This document shows, one piece after another, positions 43,318 through 53,525 of a DNA stretch of 64,000 bases. Position 1 is the stretch's first letter, and each line of letters begins with the position of its first letter. The position numbers and the translations under genes were made by a program. This DNA is from Dyadobacter fermentans DSM 18053. Its GTDB lineage: Bacteria; Bacteroidota; Bacteroidia; Cytophagales; Spirosomataceae. The DNA is taken from assembly GCF_000023125.1 (NCBI RefSeq), contig NC_013037.1, positions 3,286,001-3,350,000 of the forward strand, in the 5' to 3' direction. The notes below the pieces were generated by a model. That model had not been told where the DNA came from. It worked only from the letters and a program-made list of their open reading frames with translations, and searched no databases.

Positions 43318-44847
43318 TTATTCCCATTCAATGGTTGCAGGCGGTTTGGAAGAAATGTCGTAAACGACCCTGTTCACCCCTTTCACCTTGTTGATAATGT
43401 CGTTGGAAACTTCCGCGAGGAAATCATAGGGCAAATGCGCCCAGTCGGCGGTCATACCGTCCACCGAAGTTACCGCGCGCAGGGCTACCACGCGCTCATA
43501 CGTGCGCTCGTCGCCCATTACGCCCACGCTCTGCACGGGAAGGAGCATTGCGCCTGCCTGCCAAACGTCTTTGTAAAGGTCCCATTTGCGGAGGCCGCCG
43601 ATAAATATCGCGTCTACCTCCTGCAAAATCGCTACTTTTTCCTCCGTAATGTCTCCTAAAATGCGGATCGCCAGGCCTGGTCCCGGGAACGGGTGGCGGC
43701 TAAGGATCTTCTCGTCGATACCCAGTGTACGTCCAACCGCCCTTACTTCATCTTTAAACAATGTATTCAGCGGCTCCACGACTTTCAGTTTCATGAAATC
43801 GGGCAAACCACCCACGTTGTGGTGTGACTTGATGGTCGCCGAAGGTCCTTTGACGGAAACGGATTCGATCACGTCGGGGTAAATAGTACCCTGTCCAAGC
43901 CATTTCACGTCCTCGATCAAATGCGCTTCCTGATCGAAAATATCGATGAACGACTTGCCGATCGCCTTGCGTTTCGCTTCCGGATCGCTCAGGCCGTCGA
44001 GTTGCTGGTAAAAGTGTGATTTAGAATCTACACCTTTGATATTGAGGCCCATGTCCTGGTAAGAATGCAGCACTTGCTCAAACTCATCCTTACGCAGCAG
44101 ACCGTTATCTACGAAAATACAATACAAATTCTGACCGATCGCGTGGTGTACCAGCGTAGCAGCCACCGTGGAATCTACGCCACCCGAAAGTGCCATTACG
44201 ACCTTGTCGTTACCCAATTTCTTGCGAAGCTGCTCGATCGTATGCTCTACGAACGACTCGGAAGTCCAGTCCTGCTTGCAACCGCAAATGTTCACTACAA
44301 AATTGTGCAGCAGCTTTTTACCTTCCGTTGTGTGCGTTACCTCGGGGTGGAACTGAATACCGTAGGTTAATTCGTCCTCCACTTTAAATGCAGCCACTTT
44401 CACGGACTCCGTAGAAGCGATCACGTGGAAATTCTGCGGCGCGCGCATAATAGTATCACCATGCGACATCCACACCTGCGATGATTCCGACAAGCCTGCC
44501 AGCAGCGACGAGTCCGGATCGCCGAGTTCCAGCTTCGCGCGGCCATATTCACGGTGCTGCGAAGGTTTCACATCGCCGCCCAGCTCCTGTGCGAGCAACT
44601 GTGCGCCATAGCATACGCCGAGCAGGGGCAATGTTTTGCGAAATTTGTTGAGATCTACCCGGGGAGAATCTTCGTCCCTTACAGAACAGGGGCTTCCTGA
44701 GAGAATGACACCTTTGACGTTGGGAGTGAGTTCGGGGAAATTGTTGTATGGGTGGATTTCACAATAAACATTCAGTTCGCGAACTCTCCGTGCAATTAAC
44801 TGGGTGTACTGTGAGCCAAAATCTAAAATCAGAATTTGTTCAGTCAT
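43318..44847 (-). CDS. guaA: GMP synthase (glutamine-hydrolysing)
   Basis: Makes GMP from XMP, ATP and glutamine. The 509-residue protein has the N-terminal class I glutamine amidotransferase domain with nucleophile Cys79 in [11 protein letters not shown] and the His/Glu pair in [10 protein letters not shown]. The ATP-pyrophosphatase PP-loop is [14 protein letters not shown]. The C-terminal dimerisation domain ends PPATIEWE, the conserved GuaA terminus. Full length and intact. It has its own TACCTTTG promoter-like box 20 bases upstream. Confidence 0.97.
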   Translation of the reverse strand: MTEQILILDFGSQYTQLIARRVRELNVYCEIHPYNNFPELTPNVKGVILSGSPCSVRDEDSPRVDLNKFRKTLPLLGVCYGAQLLAQELGGDVKPSQHREYGRAKLELGDPDSSLLAGLSESSQVWMSHGDTIMRAPQNFHVIASTESVKVAAFKVEDELTYGIQFHPEVTHTTEGKKLLHNFVVNICGCKQDWTSESFVEHTIEQLRKKLGNDKVVMALSGGVDSTVAATLVHHAIGQNLYCIFVDNGLLRKDEFEQVLHSYQDMGLNIKGVDSKSHFYQQLDGLSDPEAKRKAIGKSFIDIFDQEAHLIEDVKWLGQGTIYPDVIESVSVKGPSATIKSHHNVGGLPDFMKLKVVEPLNTLFKDEVRAVGRTLGIDEKILSRHPFPGPGLAIRILGDITEEKVAILQEVDAIFIGGLRKWDLYKDVWQAGAMLLPVQSVGVMGDERTYERVVALRAVTSVDGMTADWAHLPYDFLAEVSNDIINKVKGVNRVVYDISSKPPATIEWE

Positions 44848-44866
44848 ATATATGCTATCTAAAACG

Positions 44867-44874
44867 CAAAGGTA
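44867..44874 (-). promoter_or_regulatory. -7-like promoter box for guaA
   Basis: TACCTTTG on the minus strand, an exact TAnnTTTG match, 19 bases upstream of the ATG, implying a very short leader. A TTTT run lies about 19 bases further upstream. Confidence 0.45.
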
Positions 44875-45083
44875 GGGAGATTGGCGGAAAAGTGAAAAAT
44901 GAAGTTGAAAGTTTAAGAGAGAGTATACACAGAGACTGAGTTTACCTTCTGCTAAATCGGCATTGCCGCAGGATTTTTGAAGCGTGATCGAGGTTTGCGG
45001 ACGGGTTAGTTTCGCAAAAAAAGTCCGACGGGCCGATCAGTAAGAACTGCGAACATCGTCCTGCGCACCACCTCTCTCATCAT

Positions 45084-47528
45084 ATGAAATCTAAATTGTC
45101 ACTCCTATTGGTGATTTTCACCTTTTACAACACATTGGTTATCGGCCAAACAGCTTCCGGCAAGATTGAAGGTGCTGTCGTGGATGAGAAATTGGCGGCA
45201 TTGCCATTCGCCAGCATCGTATTAACAAACATCAATGACACGACATCAGCGATTGGAGTAACGGCCGATGAAAATGGCAGTTTTAGTTTCGACAAAGTCA
45301 CAAATGGGTCATACATCGTTGCCGTCTCTATGGTGGGCTACCAGAAGGCTGTTAGTGAGGTTTTTACGATTACAAACAACTTCATCCGGATACCAACGCT
45401 ACAACTGGCAAGCACACCGCAAAATCTCTCCGAGGTTACCATATCCGCGAAAAAACCGTTTATCGAACAGCAGATTGATAAAACAGTGATCAATGTTGCA
45501 AGCAGCATCACGTCTACCGGAAGTTCCGTTTTGCAGGTATTGGAAAAATCGCCGGGCATAACCGTAAACGCACATCAGGAGGAAATCGAGCTGGCGGGCA
45601 AATCGACGCCCCTGATACTGATTGATGGACGACCTACCTATCTGTCACAAGCCGACCTTTTTATGCTCCTAAAAAATACACCGAGCGAAAACATCGAGAA
45701 AATTGAGCTCATAACCAATCCTTCCTCGAAATATGACGCGTCAGGAAATTCGGGCATCATCAACATTATTTTCAAAAAGGGAAGCCGGCCCGGAACGAAT
45801 GGCAGCGTCACGATGTCCGGTAGCGTCATAACTCATGGCTATGGTCGGGGTGATATTATCGGCAACGTCAATCACGGCGTAGGGAAGATTAACTTATTTG
45901 CTTCACTAAACGGAATGGAGGGAAAAGGATTCAGCAAGACTATTTATGACCGAATCATTACTAATGGATCTGACCAGACACGCTTTGATCAGGTTTATGG
46001 GAATATCCATTGGGTGAAAAATTACGGCTATCGAGTCGGGATAGATTATAATATCAGTAAAAGCACTAGTGTCGGCGCCAAAGTTAATGGCGCATTTAAC
46101 GAAGTCCACACTTTGTCCCGATACTCAGATACTAAATTGTACGATGCGCAATTAACACTTAAACAAAGTTACTATACAACCGCAGCTACCAGGAATGCGC
46201 AGAATAATTTCAATGCTAATTTTAACCTAAGACATTCGACAAAAAAGGGCATGGAAATAACTTTTGACACGGATTACCTGTCTTACATTGGAAAGCGTAT
46301 CAACTCACTCACAACTAGTTTCTTCAAGCCCGATGGCAGTCAGGACGGCCCGCCGGAAGCAGTCAGAAACACGATGCCTCTTCTTATCAGGATTGGAGTT
46401 ACCAAACTGGATTTTGTCAAAAAATTTGAAAAGTTTTCGTTTGAAGGTGGACTGAAATCAAGCCTTGTCAAAGCCGATAATGAAATGCTTTATGAAAGCC
46501 TTGAAAACCAGTGGTTCGTCGATAGTCTTCGCTCGGATCGTTTCATTTATAAGGAAAACATCAACGCCGCTTATTTGTCTTTTCAGGGACCACTTACATC
46601 CCGCACCACATTGCAACTCGGCTTGCGATTGGAGCACACCAGATTATCAGGATATTCGGTGACATTGAAAAAACGAAATGATCAAAATTACGTCCGACCG
46701 TTCCCGACCCTCTTTTTATCACATGAGCTCAATGCAACCAACCTGCTGACCTGCTCTTACGGCTACCGCATTGACCGGCCCAACTACCAGCTACTTAATC
46801 CTTTCGAAAGCTACCTCGACCCGTACACTACCCTGCGCGGAAACCCTGTTTTGAAGCCACAGTTTACTCATAACATCCAACTCACGCATTTGCTACGCGG
46901 TTACATAACTACCACGCTCGCCTACTCAGTAGTCAGAGATCTGATTGTTAAGGAGTATCCCTATATCGTAACGGAAGAGCAGAAAATGTATCTGACACCT
47001 GAGAATATGCGCTTTCAACGAAATCTGAATGTGACGATATCCGCACCAATATCCATACTACCCTGGTGGATCATGCAGGTAAATTTATCTGGGCAGATGA
47101 ATCGGTATCGTGCGTACTATAAATATGAAGTGTTTAATGTTAGGCAATCTAACTTCACATTTGCGCTAACTAATGCCTTGAACTTAGGTAAAGACTGGAC
47201 GGCTGAGGTTTCAGGAAGCTATTTCAGCCGACGCATTTATGGACTTATTCAAAGTCGCCCCTCCGGCTTCATCAACTTCGGCGTCCAAAAGTCTTTTCTG
47301 CATAACCGCATGTTCTTGAAATTTGCAGGCCAGGACATCTTTTGGACAAACAAATTTGTAGGTTCCACAAAGTTTGCCGACATGAATTTCACCGTTACGT
47401 CACTAGGGGTAAGCCAAGTCTTCACAATTTCTTTTTCCTACAAATTCGGAAACTCGAACATTTCCAAAGAAAAACCTTCTAACAACCATGTAGAAGAGCT
47501 GCAAAAAAGAGCATCCGGTGGCATATAG
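45084..47528 (+). CDS. Outer-membrane beta-barrel family protein (CarboxypepD_reg + plug + barrel), copy 1
   Basis: An 814-residue TonB-dependent-receptor-like protein. A signal peptide ends near VIGQ. A CarboxypepD regulatory-like domain follows (KIEGAVVDEKLAALPFASI, about 27-110), then a plug region with PLILIDGRPTYLSQADL (about 174-190) and SSKYDASGNSGIINI. The remainder is an OMP_b-brl_3 barrel. No TonB box or SusD partner is adjacent. It is a tandem paralogue of the next gene: the same domains in the same order, with closely matching motifs such as RPNYQLLNPFESYLDPYT. Its DNA is visibly richer in A+T than that of copy 2. Confidence 0.88.
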   Translation: MKSKLSLLLVIFTFYNTLVIGQTASGKIEGAVVDEKLAALPFASIVLTNINDTTSAIGVTADENGSFSFDKVTNGSYIVAVSMVGYQKAVSEVFTITNNFIRIPTLQLASTPQNLSEVTISAKKPFIEQQIDKTVINVASSITSTGSSVLQVLEKSPGITVNAHQEEIELAGKSTPLILIDGRPTYLSQADLFMLLKNTPSENIEKIELITNPSSKYDASGNSGIINIIFKKGSRPGTNGSVTMSGSVITHGYGRGDIIGNVNHGVGKINLFASLNGMEGKGFSKTIYDRIITNGSDQTRFDQVYGNIHWVKNYGYRVGIDYNISKSTSVGAKVNGAFNEVHTLSRYSDTKLYDAQLTLKQSYYTTAATRNAQNNFNANFNLRHSTKKGMEITFDTDYLSYIGKRINSLTTSFFKPDGSQDGPPEAVRNTMPLLIRIGVTKLDFVKKFEKFSFEGGLKSSLVKADNEMLYESLENQWFVDSLRSDRFIYKENINAAYLSFQGPLTSRTTLQLGLRLEHTRLSGYSVTLKKRNDQNYVRPFPTLFLSHELNATNLLTCSYGYRIDRPNYQLLNPFESYLDPYTTLRGNPVLKPQFTHNIQLTHLLRGYITTTLAYSVVRDLIVKEYPYIVTEEQKMYLTPENMRFQRNLNVTISAPISILPWWIMQVNLSGQMNRYRAYYKYEVFNVRQSNFTFALTNALNLGKDWTAEVSGSYFSRRIYGLIQSRPSGFINFGVQKSFLHNRMFLKFAGQDIFWTNKFVGSTKFADMNFTVTSLGVSQVFTISFSYKFGNSNISKEKPSNNHVEELQKRASGGI

Positions 47529-47687
47529 TAACGTTCAAACCACTATTTAACCGTTTAAACTTTTTTCCAGCCTTCATGCAACTTCCTTTTATCCCTTTGT
47601 ATCTATAAGCCGGAAGATGGGCACACACCACTTATCTAACGTTTGAACCATTTATGTAATCAAAGGTTCTATGTTATACCAAGTACC

Positions 47688-47695
47688 TATCTTTG
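47688..47695 (+). promoter_or_regulatory. -7-like promoter box for beta-barrel copy 2
   Basis: TATCTTTG, an exact TAnnTTTG match, 55 bases before the ATG at 47751. Confidence 0.4.
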
Positions 47696-47750
47696 CAGTG
47701 TACCTAATGGACAACTCGCCCCGGGTGCATTGAACTTTTAACTATTAGCC

Positions 47751-50204
47751 ATGAAAATCTTAATCAACCTAACTGCAGCACTGCTGCTGGGCAGTGGTAT
47801 TGTGCTCGCACAAGCGCCCCAGCCCCTTACCGGAAAAGGAAAGGTGACCGGCGCGGTGCTTGATGAAAAGTCGCAGCCCTTCCCCTTCGTGAACATTTTG
47901 CTGCTGCAAGCGAAAGATTCGGTGCTCGTGAAAGGTATCGCAGCCGACGAAGACGGCAAGTATGCATTCGACCAGGTGGCATCCGGCAAATACCTCACGC
48001 TTGTTTCGATGGTGGGCTATCAGAAAGCATACAGCGAACCATTTAATGTGAAAGATACGCCCGTAAACCTTCCCACTTTCACTCTCAAAACCGACACACA
48101 ATCGCTGAACGAGGTGACCGTCGTGGCGAAAAAGCCATTCATCGAACAAGAGATCGACCGGACGGTGGTGAATGTGGAAAACAGCATTGTTTCCGCCGGC
48201 GCAACGGCGCTGGAAGTGCTGGAACGCGCTCCCGGTGTGACGGTCGACCAGCAGAACGAACAACTGAAACTGCGTGGTAAGGAAGGTGTAATCGTCCAGA
48301 TCGATGGAAAACAAACCTTTTTATCCCAGCAAGAACTCATCACACTCCTGCGCAACACACCGAGCGACAACATCGAAAAAATTGAACTGATCACCAACCC
48401 TTCGGCCAAATACGACGCGGCGGGAAACTCGGGGATCATCAATATCAAAATGAAGCGCAATAAAAACTATGGTACCAACGGCAATGTAAACCTGGGCGGC
48501 GCCTGGGCAAAATACGGGCGGGCAAATGCCACTGGTACATTGAACCACCGCGCTGGAAAAGTAAGCTCATTCATTAGCGCCGGCGCTTTTTATAATAAGG
48601 GTTTTAACAACAACGACATCTACCGCACCATTCCCTTCGAGGATAAAGTGACGATTTTCGACCAGAAAACGGAGCGTATCAACCGGTCGGAATACTACAA
48701 TGTGCGTGCCGGCGTCGATTATTTTGCAACGGATAAAACCACATTGGGCGTACTCGTTTCGGGTTTCTACAACGATTGGAGCAACCCGTTCGGGCAAACG
48801 AATACGAGAATATTGAACGAAGACCTGAGCCTGCAACGGACATTCCGGACCAACGTTTTCAATGGCGGCAAAATGAATAACATCAGTTCCAACCTGAACC
48901 TCAAACACCAGTTCAACGACAAAGGCAAGGAACTGACTTTCGACCTCGACTACGTGCATTACGGCGGCAAAAAGAAAAGCGAGCTGGATACCCGCTACTT
49001 CAATGCCAACGGCACGCCCGACGACGCGGCTACCGAAATTGTCCGCAACGACATGCCTTCGGACATCAACATTGCAATGGCGAAACTGGATTACACCCAG
49101 CCGATCGGTAAAGGAAAATTTGAAACCGGTTTGAAAACCAGCTACGTGACTTCGGATAACGACATGGTGTTCGAAACATTCATCGACAGCTGGCAGCTCG
49201 ACCCGAAGCGTTCCAATCGGTTCAAATACACCGAAAATGTGAATGCAGCTTACGCCAACTACGCCGGCGCTATCACCAAAAAAATCAAATACCAGGTCGG
49301 CGTCCGTGCTGAACACACGCACTCGATCGGCAACTCGGTGACGCTGAACCAGAAGCGCGACAGAAATTATATCGATCTGTTCCCCAGCGTGTTCCTGTCT
49401 AACCAGCTGGATACAAATAACGTCCTCAACCTGTCGTACAGCCGCCGGATCGACCGCCCGAACTACCAATCGCTGAACCCGTTTGAGTTTTACCTCGACC
49501 CATACACATTCCAGCGCGGTAACCCGAACCTGAAACCTCAGTACACACATTCGTTCCAATTGGTACACGTGTACAAAAATGCATTGAACACAACGCTGGC
49601 TTACAGCCGCATTAAGGATATGATCGCAGATGAGCTGCCGCAGCAGATCGCGTCGGAAAACAAAACATTCGTGACGTCGGATAACCTTGATAATCAGGAC
49701 AACATCAGCCTGACGGTGTCCTTCCCGATACCGGTAACTAAGTGGTGGCAGGTGCAGACGAACTTTACGGGCGTGTATAACCATTACAAATCATATTACC
49801 TCGAACAACAGCTCGAAATCAAGCAGGTATCGTGGAATATGTATGCGAGCAATCAATTTACCATCGGCAAAGGATGGTCCGCTGAGCTCTCCGGATGGTA
49901 TAATAGCCGGCAGTTCTATGGCTTGTACGCCGCCCGCCCGATGGGAATGATCAATGCAGGTGTTCAAAAGAATATCATGAACAAAAAAGGAACGATCCGC
50001 CTGAATGTGAACGACATCTTCTGGACCAACCGCTTCAACGGTACTGCGGTGTACAAGGATATCGATTTCAGAGTGCGTTCCGAATGGCCCAGCCGCCAGT
50101 TCAGACTGACCTTCACTTACAACTTCGGTAACCAGAATGTGAAGGGAGCCCGCCAGCGCAACACCGGTTCGGATGATTTGCAGAAACGCGCAGGCGGCAA
50201 TTAA
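47751..50204 (+). CDS. Outer-membrane beta-barrel family protein, copy 2
   Basis: An 817-residue paralogue of the preceding gene. Signal peptide (LTAALLLGSGIVLAQ), CarboxypepD_reg-like domain (KVTGAVLDEKSQPFPFVN), plug with VIVQIDGKQTFLSQQEL and AKYDAAGNSGIINIK, and an OMP_b-brl_3 barrel with RPNYQSLNPFEFYLDPYT. The C-terminus RAGGN resembles that of copy 1 (RASGGI). It follows 222 bases after copy 1 and has its own promoter-like box and a strong terminator, so it is probably expressed independently. Substrate unknown; no glycan-degradation genes are adjacent. Confidence 0.9.
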   Translation: MKILINLTAALLLGSGIVLAQAPQPLTGKGKVTGAVLDEKSQPFPFVNILLLQAKDSVLVKGIAADEDGKYAFDQVASGKYLTLVSMVGYQKAYSEPFNVKDTPVNLPTFTLKTDTQSLNEVTVVAKKPFIEQEIDRTVVNVENSIVSAGATALEVLERAPGVTVDQQNEQLKLRGKEGVIVQIDGKQTFLSQQELITLLRNTPSDNIEKIELITNPSAKYDAAGNSGIINIKMKRNKNYGTNGNVNLGGAWAKYGRANATGTLNHRAGKVSSFISAGAFYNKGFNNNDIYRTIPFEDKVTIFDQKTERINRSEYYNVRAGVDYFATDKTTLGVLVSGFYNDWSNPFGQTNTRILNEDLSLQRTFRTNVFNGGKMNNISSNLNLKHQFNDKGKELTFDLDYVHYGGKKKSELDTRYFNANGTPDDAATEIVRNDMPSDINIAMAKLDYTQPIGKGKFETGLKTSYVTSDNDMVFETFIDSWQLDPKRSNRFKYTENVNAAYANYAGAITKKIKYQVGVRAEHTHSIGNSVTLNQKRDRNYIDLFPSVFLSNQLDTNNVLNLSYSRRIDRPNYQSLNPFEFYLDPYTFQRGNPNLKPQYTHSFQLVHVYKNALNTTLAYSRIKDMIADELPQQIASENKTFVTSDNLDNQDNISLTVSFPIPVTKWWQVQTNFTGVYNHYKSYYLEQQLEIKQVSWNMYASNQFTIGKGWSAELSGWYNSRQFYGLYAARPMGMINAGVQKNIMNKKGTIRLNVNDIFWTNRFNGTAVYKDIDFRVRSEWPSRQFRLTFTYNFGNQNVKGARQRNTGSDDLQKRAGGN

Positions 50205-50264
50205 AAGTGGAATCCCGGCCGAACGAGGCCAGTGTTCATAAATTAGTTAGGTTTGTTATGCAGA

Positions 50265-50300
50265 AAATCCATCCCGCGATGTGCGGGATGGATTTCTTTT
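50265..50300 (+). terminator. Rho-independent terminator after beta-barrel copy 2
   Basis: AAATCCATCCCGC (50265-50277) pairs perfectly with GCGGGATGGATTT (50283-50295) around a 5-base loop, followed by CTTTTT. It also serves the convergent pgk gene, though A-richness on that side is less marked. Confidence 0.88.
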
Positions 50301-50325
50301 TGATATAAACCTAAAAGGAGAATGC

Positions 50326-51516
50326 TTATGCTTGCAGCGCCGCAACACCCGGAAGCACTTTGCCTTCCATGTATTCGAGCAATGCGCCGCCACCGGTTGA
50401 AACGTAGCTCACGCGGTCGCCATACCCGGCATTATTGATCGCCGAAGCAGAATCACCGCCGCCGATCAATGAGAATGCGTCGTTTTCTTCGGTTACTGCC
50501 ACTACCGCCTCAGCAATCGCGTTGGTTCCTTTGGCAAAGTTCGGGAATTCGAAAACGCCCATTGGTCCGTTCCAGAGTACCGTTTTGGAGTTCTTGATGA
50601 TATCGCTGAAAATCTTTGCAGTTTCAGGGCCGATATCCAGTCCTTCCCATTCGTCGGGAATGTTGCCGGCTTGTACCACCTTGCGCTCCGCGTCGTTCGA
50701 GAACTTGTCGGCGATTACGGTATCCACGGGGAGGATCAGGTTAATGCCTTTTGCTTTCGCTTTCTCGATCAGCTCCAATGTAAGATCCTGCTTATCAGCT
50801 TCCAGCAAGGATTTTCCAATGCTTCCGCCTTGCGCTTTGGAGAAAGTATATGACATACCGCCGCCGATGATGAGGTTATCCACTTTATCAAGCAGGCGTT
50901 CGATGATCAGGATTTTGTCGGAGATTTTTGCACCGCCCATGATCGCCGTGAATGGTCTTTCCGAATGCTCCAGAAGACGTTCTGCATTATCCAGCTCCGC
51001 TTGCATTACATAACCACAAACTTTGTCGGCAAAGAACTTACCGATTACAGCCGTGGAAGCGTGCGCGCGGTGAGCAGTTCCGAATGCATCCATCACCCAC
51101 ACGTCACCCAGTTTCGAAAGCTTTTCGGCGAATTCTTCGTTACCTTTTTCTTCTTCTTTATAAAAACGCAGGTTTTCGAGCAACAGAACTTCTCCCGGCT
51201 GCAATGCAGCGGCCAGCTCGGTAGCGCTTGCGCCAATGCAATCGTCGGCAAACTTCACGGTTTTGCCCAGGATGAGCGAAAGCGGGTTCACCAGGTGTTT
51301 CAGGGAGTATTTTTCGGTTGGACCGTCCTTGGGGCGACCCAAGTGTGACATTAAAATGACGGAACCGCCGTCATTAAGAATCTTGCTGATTGTAGGAATG
51401 GTCGCACGGATACGGGTATCGTCCGTGATCTCAAATTTTTCATTAAGCGGGACATTGAAATCCACGCGCACCAGGGCTTTTTTCCCTGAAAAATCATAAG
51501 AATCTAATGTAGTCAT
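50326..51516 (-). CDS. pgk: Phosphoglycerate kinase
   Basis: Glycolytic and gluconeogenic ATP-forming kinase. The 396-residue protein shows the full family pattern: [14 protein letters not shown] at the N-terminus, [75 protein letters not shown] and the C-terminal nucleotide loop [10 protein letters not shown]. Complete and intact. The TACATTTG box 30 bases upstream is a likely promoter. No other glycolytic gene is adjacent. Confidence 0.97.
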   Translation of the reverse strand: MTTLDSYDFSGKKALVRVDFNVPLNEKFEITDDTRIRATIPTISKILNDGGSVILMSHLGRPKDGPTEKYSLKHLVNPLSLILGKTVKFADDCIGASATELAAALQPGEVLLLENLRFYKEEEKGNEEFAEKLSKLGDVWVMDAFGTAHRAHASTAVIGKFFADKVCGYVMQAELDNAERLLEHSERPFTAIMGGAKISDKILIIERLLDKVDNLIIGGGMSYTFSKAQGGSIGKSLLEADKQDLTLELIEKAKAKGINLILPVDTVIADKFSNDAERKVVQAGNIPDEWEGLDIGPETAKIFSDIIKNSKTVLWNGPMGVFEFPNFAKGTNAIAEAVVAVTEENDAFSLIGGGDSASAINNAGYGDRVSYVSTGGGALLEYMEGKVLPGVAALQA

Positions 51517-51545
51517 GGGCAGGTAAAATTGTTATCCATAGAGAA

Positions 51546-51553
51546 CAAATGTA
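51546..51553 (-). promoter_or_regulatory. -7-like promoter box for pgk
   Basis: TACATTTG on the minus strand, an exact TAnnTTTG match, about 30 bases upstream of the pgk ATG. Confidence 0.45.
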
Positions 51554-51788
51554 AATCAATTTCTTAATTATATACTATGCATTTCAGAAAAGGCAGCACG
51601 CATCATAACTATAATCCAATTTTTACCTTTCATTTTTCTATAAAAAGGATAATTAACCAAATTTTAATATAAACCGGCCCGTAGCGGTCAGCAGCGGCCT
51701 TATTTCATTTTTTGAGGGCAAAAAGCTGATCATTTTAATATCGCGAAATAGATATTTTTGGTAACTTTATTTCTTCATCAACTAAGGA

Positions 51789-53525
51789 ATGAGCGCTTTG
51801 TCTGCCGAATTGCCCGATCCGTTTACCCAGGAACAAGTGTTCCCGACGGACCTCCCGCCCAAGTATTATCTCGAATATTTCAACTACGTACTCGCGTTCG
51901 TGCGCAAGCGCTATGCCCACATACTGCACGAGAGCGAGCTGGAATTTCTGAATGATTACGAGTCGCTGTCCGAGGATGCGCAATGTCTTTTTATCCGTTT
52001 CAGCAACCGCAGCAAATCGTTTTTCCGCACCAACAGCCTCTCCTATTCGGAGATCGGGGACCTGCCCGCAGTGCTCACGGAGCTCCTCGAACGGAACTTC
52101 ATTGAAACGCTTTGCGAAGCGCACGACACACGCTTTGCGGAAGTAATCGACCTTTTTACCAAACCGGAATTGCTGGAAGTCACCAGGCTGCTGCAACCGG
52201 ACGTAATGCCCGCCAAAAGCATCAAAAAGCCCGATCTCGTGCGCTGGCTGCTGTATGAATATGATTTCAAGGTGCTTTGCGAGGTGATCGGCGAGATAGA
52301 ACCGGTGGTGAAAGTGTCGTTCGAGGCGGAGGTGATGCTGATGAAGTTCCTGTTTTTCGGCAACCGCTATGCCGATATGACCGAGTTCGTCGTCCGCGAC
52401 CTGGGCCACGTCCGGTTTCAGTCGTTTGATGAGCAGTTTTTGTCCATTCAATTTGATACCAGGAAAGACGCCGACGATACTTTAATGGTATCCTTAATGA
52501 AGGAAACTTTCGACGTGATCAAGCAGGATCTGCCGCCGGAAGAAATTTACGACTGGTTTATGAACTGGCATGTGGCGAGTGGCACTAGCCTCAGTAACAA
52601 AGCATTACCATCATTTAACTCATTTATATTAAAAGTAAGCGCCTGGCTCGAACGTAAGAAAATGCTTTCACAAGCGCTCACCATTTACCAGCTCACCAAT
52701 GACGCCCCCGCCCGCGAGCGGCGCGTGCGGCTGCTGTACAACCTGGGCGAGATCGACGAGGCGCTGGCCTTGTGCGAGGAAATCGCCGAAAGTCCGCAAA
52801 ATGCCGACGAGCGGTTTTTCAGCCTGGATTTTCATGAAAAGATCAAAAACAAAAAAGCCCGGATCATCAAACGAACGACCCGGGCCTTGAAAGCCGCCGA
52901 AGCGATAGAAGTACCGGTTTCCTTCCGCTTCCGGGTGGAGTTCGGCGCGATTACTTATTACCAGGAGCAGGGCTACAATGCATTTTTCAGCGAAAACGAG
53001 CCGTGGCGCGCATTGTTCGGGCTGCTGTTTTGGGACATTATATATGATACCAATGTGCAGACGATCCATAACCCGCTGCAACGCATTCCGTCCGATTTTT
53101 TTCTGCCCGATTTTTATTTCAAACGGTCGGCACAATTGAAGGAACGGCTCGAAGCCGCGCATTCGCGGGAAATCATCGACGAGCTCGTCAGCCAGACATT
53201 CGCGGATAAATACGGCATTACCAACGTGCTGGTCCCGTGGTACGAAGGCGCATTGGACAAGGTTTTGACCTTAACTTCCCTGCTTAGTCCCGAAAAGATC
53301 CACAAAATCATGCTCGAAATGGCGCTCAACCTCCGCGAAAACACCCGCGGCTTCCCCGACCTGCTGGTTTGGAACGACGACGATTATGCATTCATCGAAA
53401 TCAAATCGCCGACCGACCACCTTTCGTCGCGGCAGCTGCATTGGCAACATTTCTTCGCCGAGCACGGTGTGCAAAGCCGCATTGTTCGGGTGAACTGGAT
53501 CAAAGAGGACATTAGTCTAATGTAA
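51789..53525 (+). CDS. FAN1-like structure-specific nuclease with VRR-NUC domain
   Basis: A 578-residue protein whose architecture matches FAN1, the Fanconi-associated 5'-flap nuclease that trims branched DNA and crosslinks. The N-terminal part has the DNA-binding helix segment LFIRFSNRSKSFFRTNSLSY (about residues 67-86) and SYSEIGDLPAVLTELLERNF, typical of the SAP-like region. A helical TPR-like middle follows, and the C-terminus is the VRR-NUC domain. The likely catalytic set is Glu402 or Glu404 in FSENEPW, Asp524 in RGFPDLLVW, and Glu537 and Lys539 in FIEIKSPTDHLS. Bacterial FAN1 homologues of similar length are known, mainly in Proteobacteria. Its 3' end overlaps the convergent EEP gene by 14 bases. 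Confidence 0.82.
   Translation: MSALSAELPDPFTQEQVFPTDLPPKYYLEYFNYVLAFVRKRYAHILHESELEFLNDYESLSEDAQCLFIRFSNRSKSFFRTNSLSYSEIGDLPAVLTELLERNFIETLCEAHDTRFAEVIDLFTKPELLEVTRLLQPDVMPAKSIKKPDLVRWLLYEYDFKVLCEVIGEIEPVVKVSFEAEVMLMKFLFFGNRYADMTEFVVRDLGHVRFQSFDEQFLSIQFDTRKDADDTLMVSLMKETFDVIKQDLPPEEIYDWFMNWHVASGTSLSNKALPSFNSFILKVSAWLERKKMLSQALTIYQLTNDAPARERRVRLLYNLGEIDEALALCEEIAESPQNADERFFSLDFHEKIKNKKARIIKRTTRALKAAEAIEVPVSFRFRVEFGAITYYQEQGYNAFFSENEPWRALFGLLFWDIIYDTNVQTIHNPLQRIPSDFFLPDFYFKRSAQLKERLEAAHSREIIDELVSQTFADKYGITNVLVPWYEGALDKVLTLTSLLSPEKIHKIMLEMALNLRENTRGFPDLLVWNDDDYAFIEIKSPTDHLSSRQLHWQHFFAEHGVQSRIVRVNWIKEDISLM

Noticed and set aside
48567..49784. A 405-codon minus-strand frame opposite beta-barrel copy 2
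   Set aside because: It mirrors the codon pattern of the real plus-strand gene, shows no domain or start context and repeats a Val/Arg-rich shadow composition.
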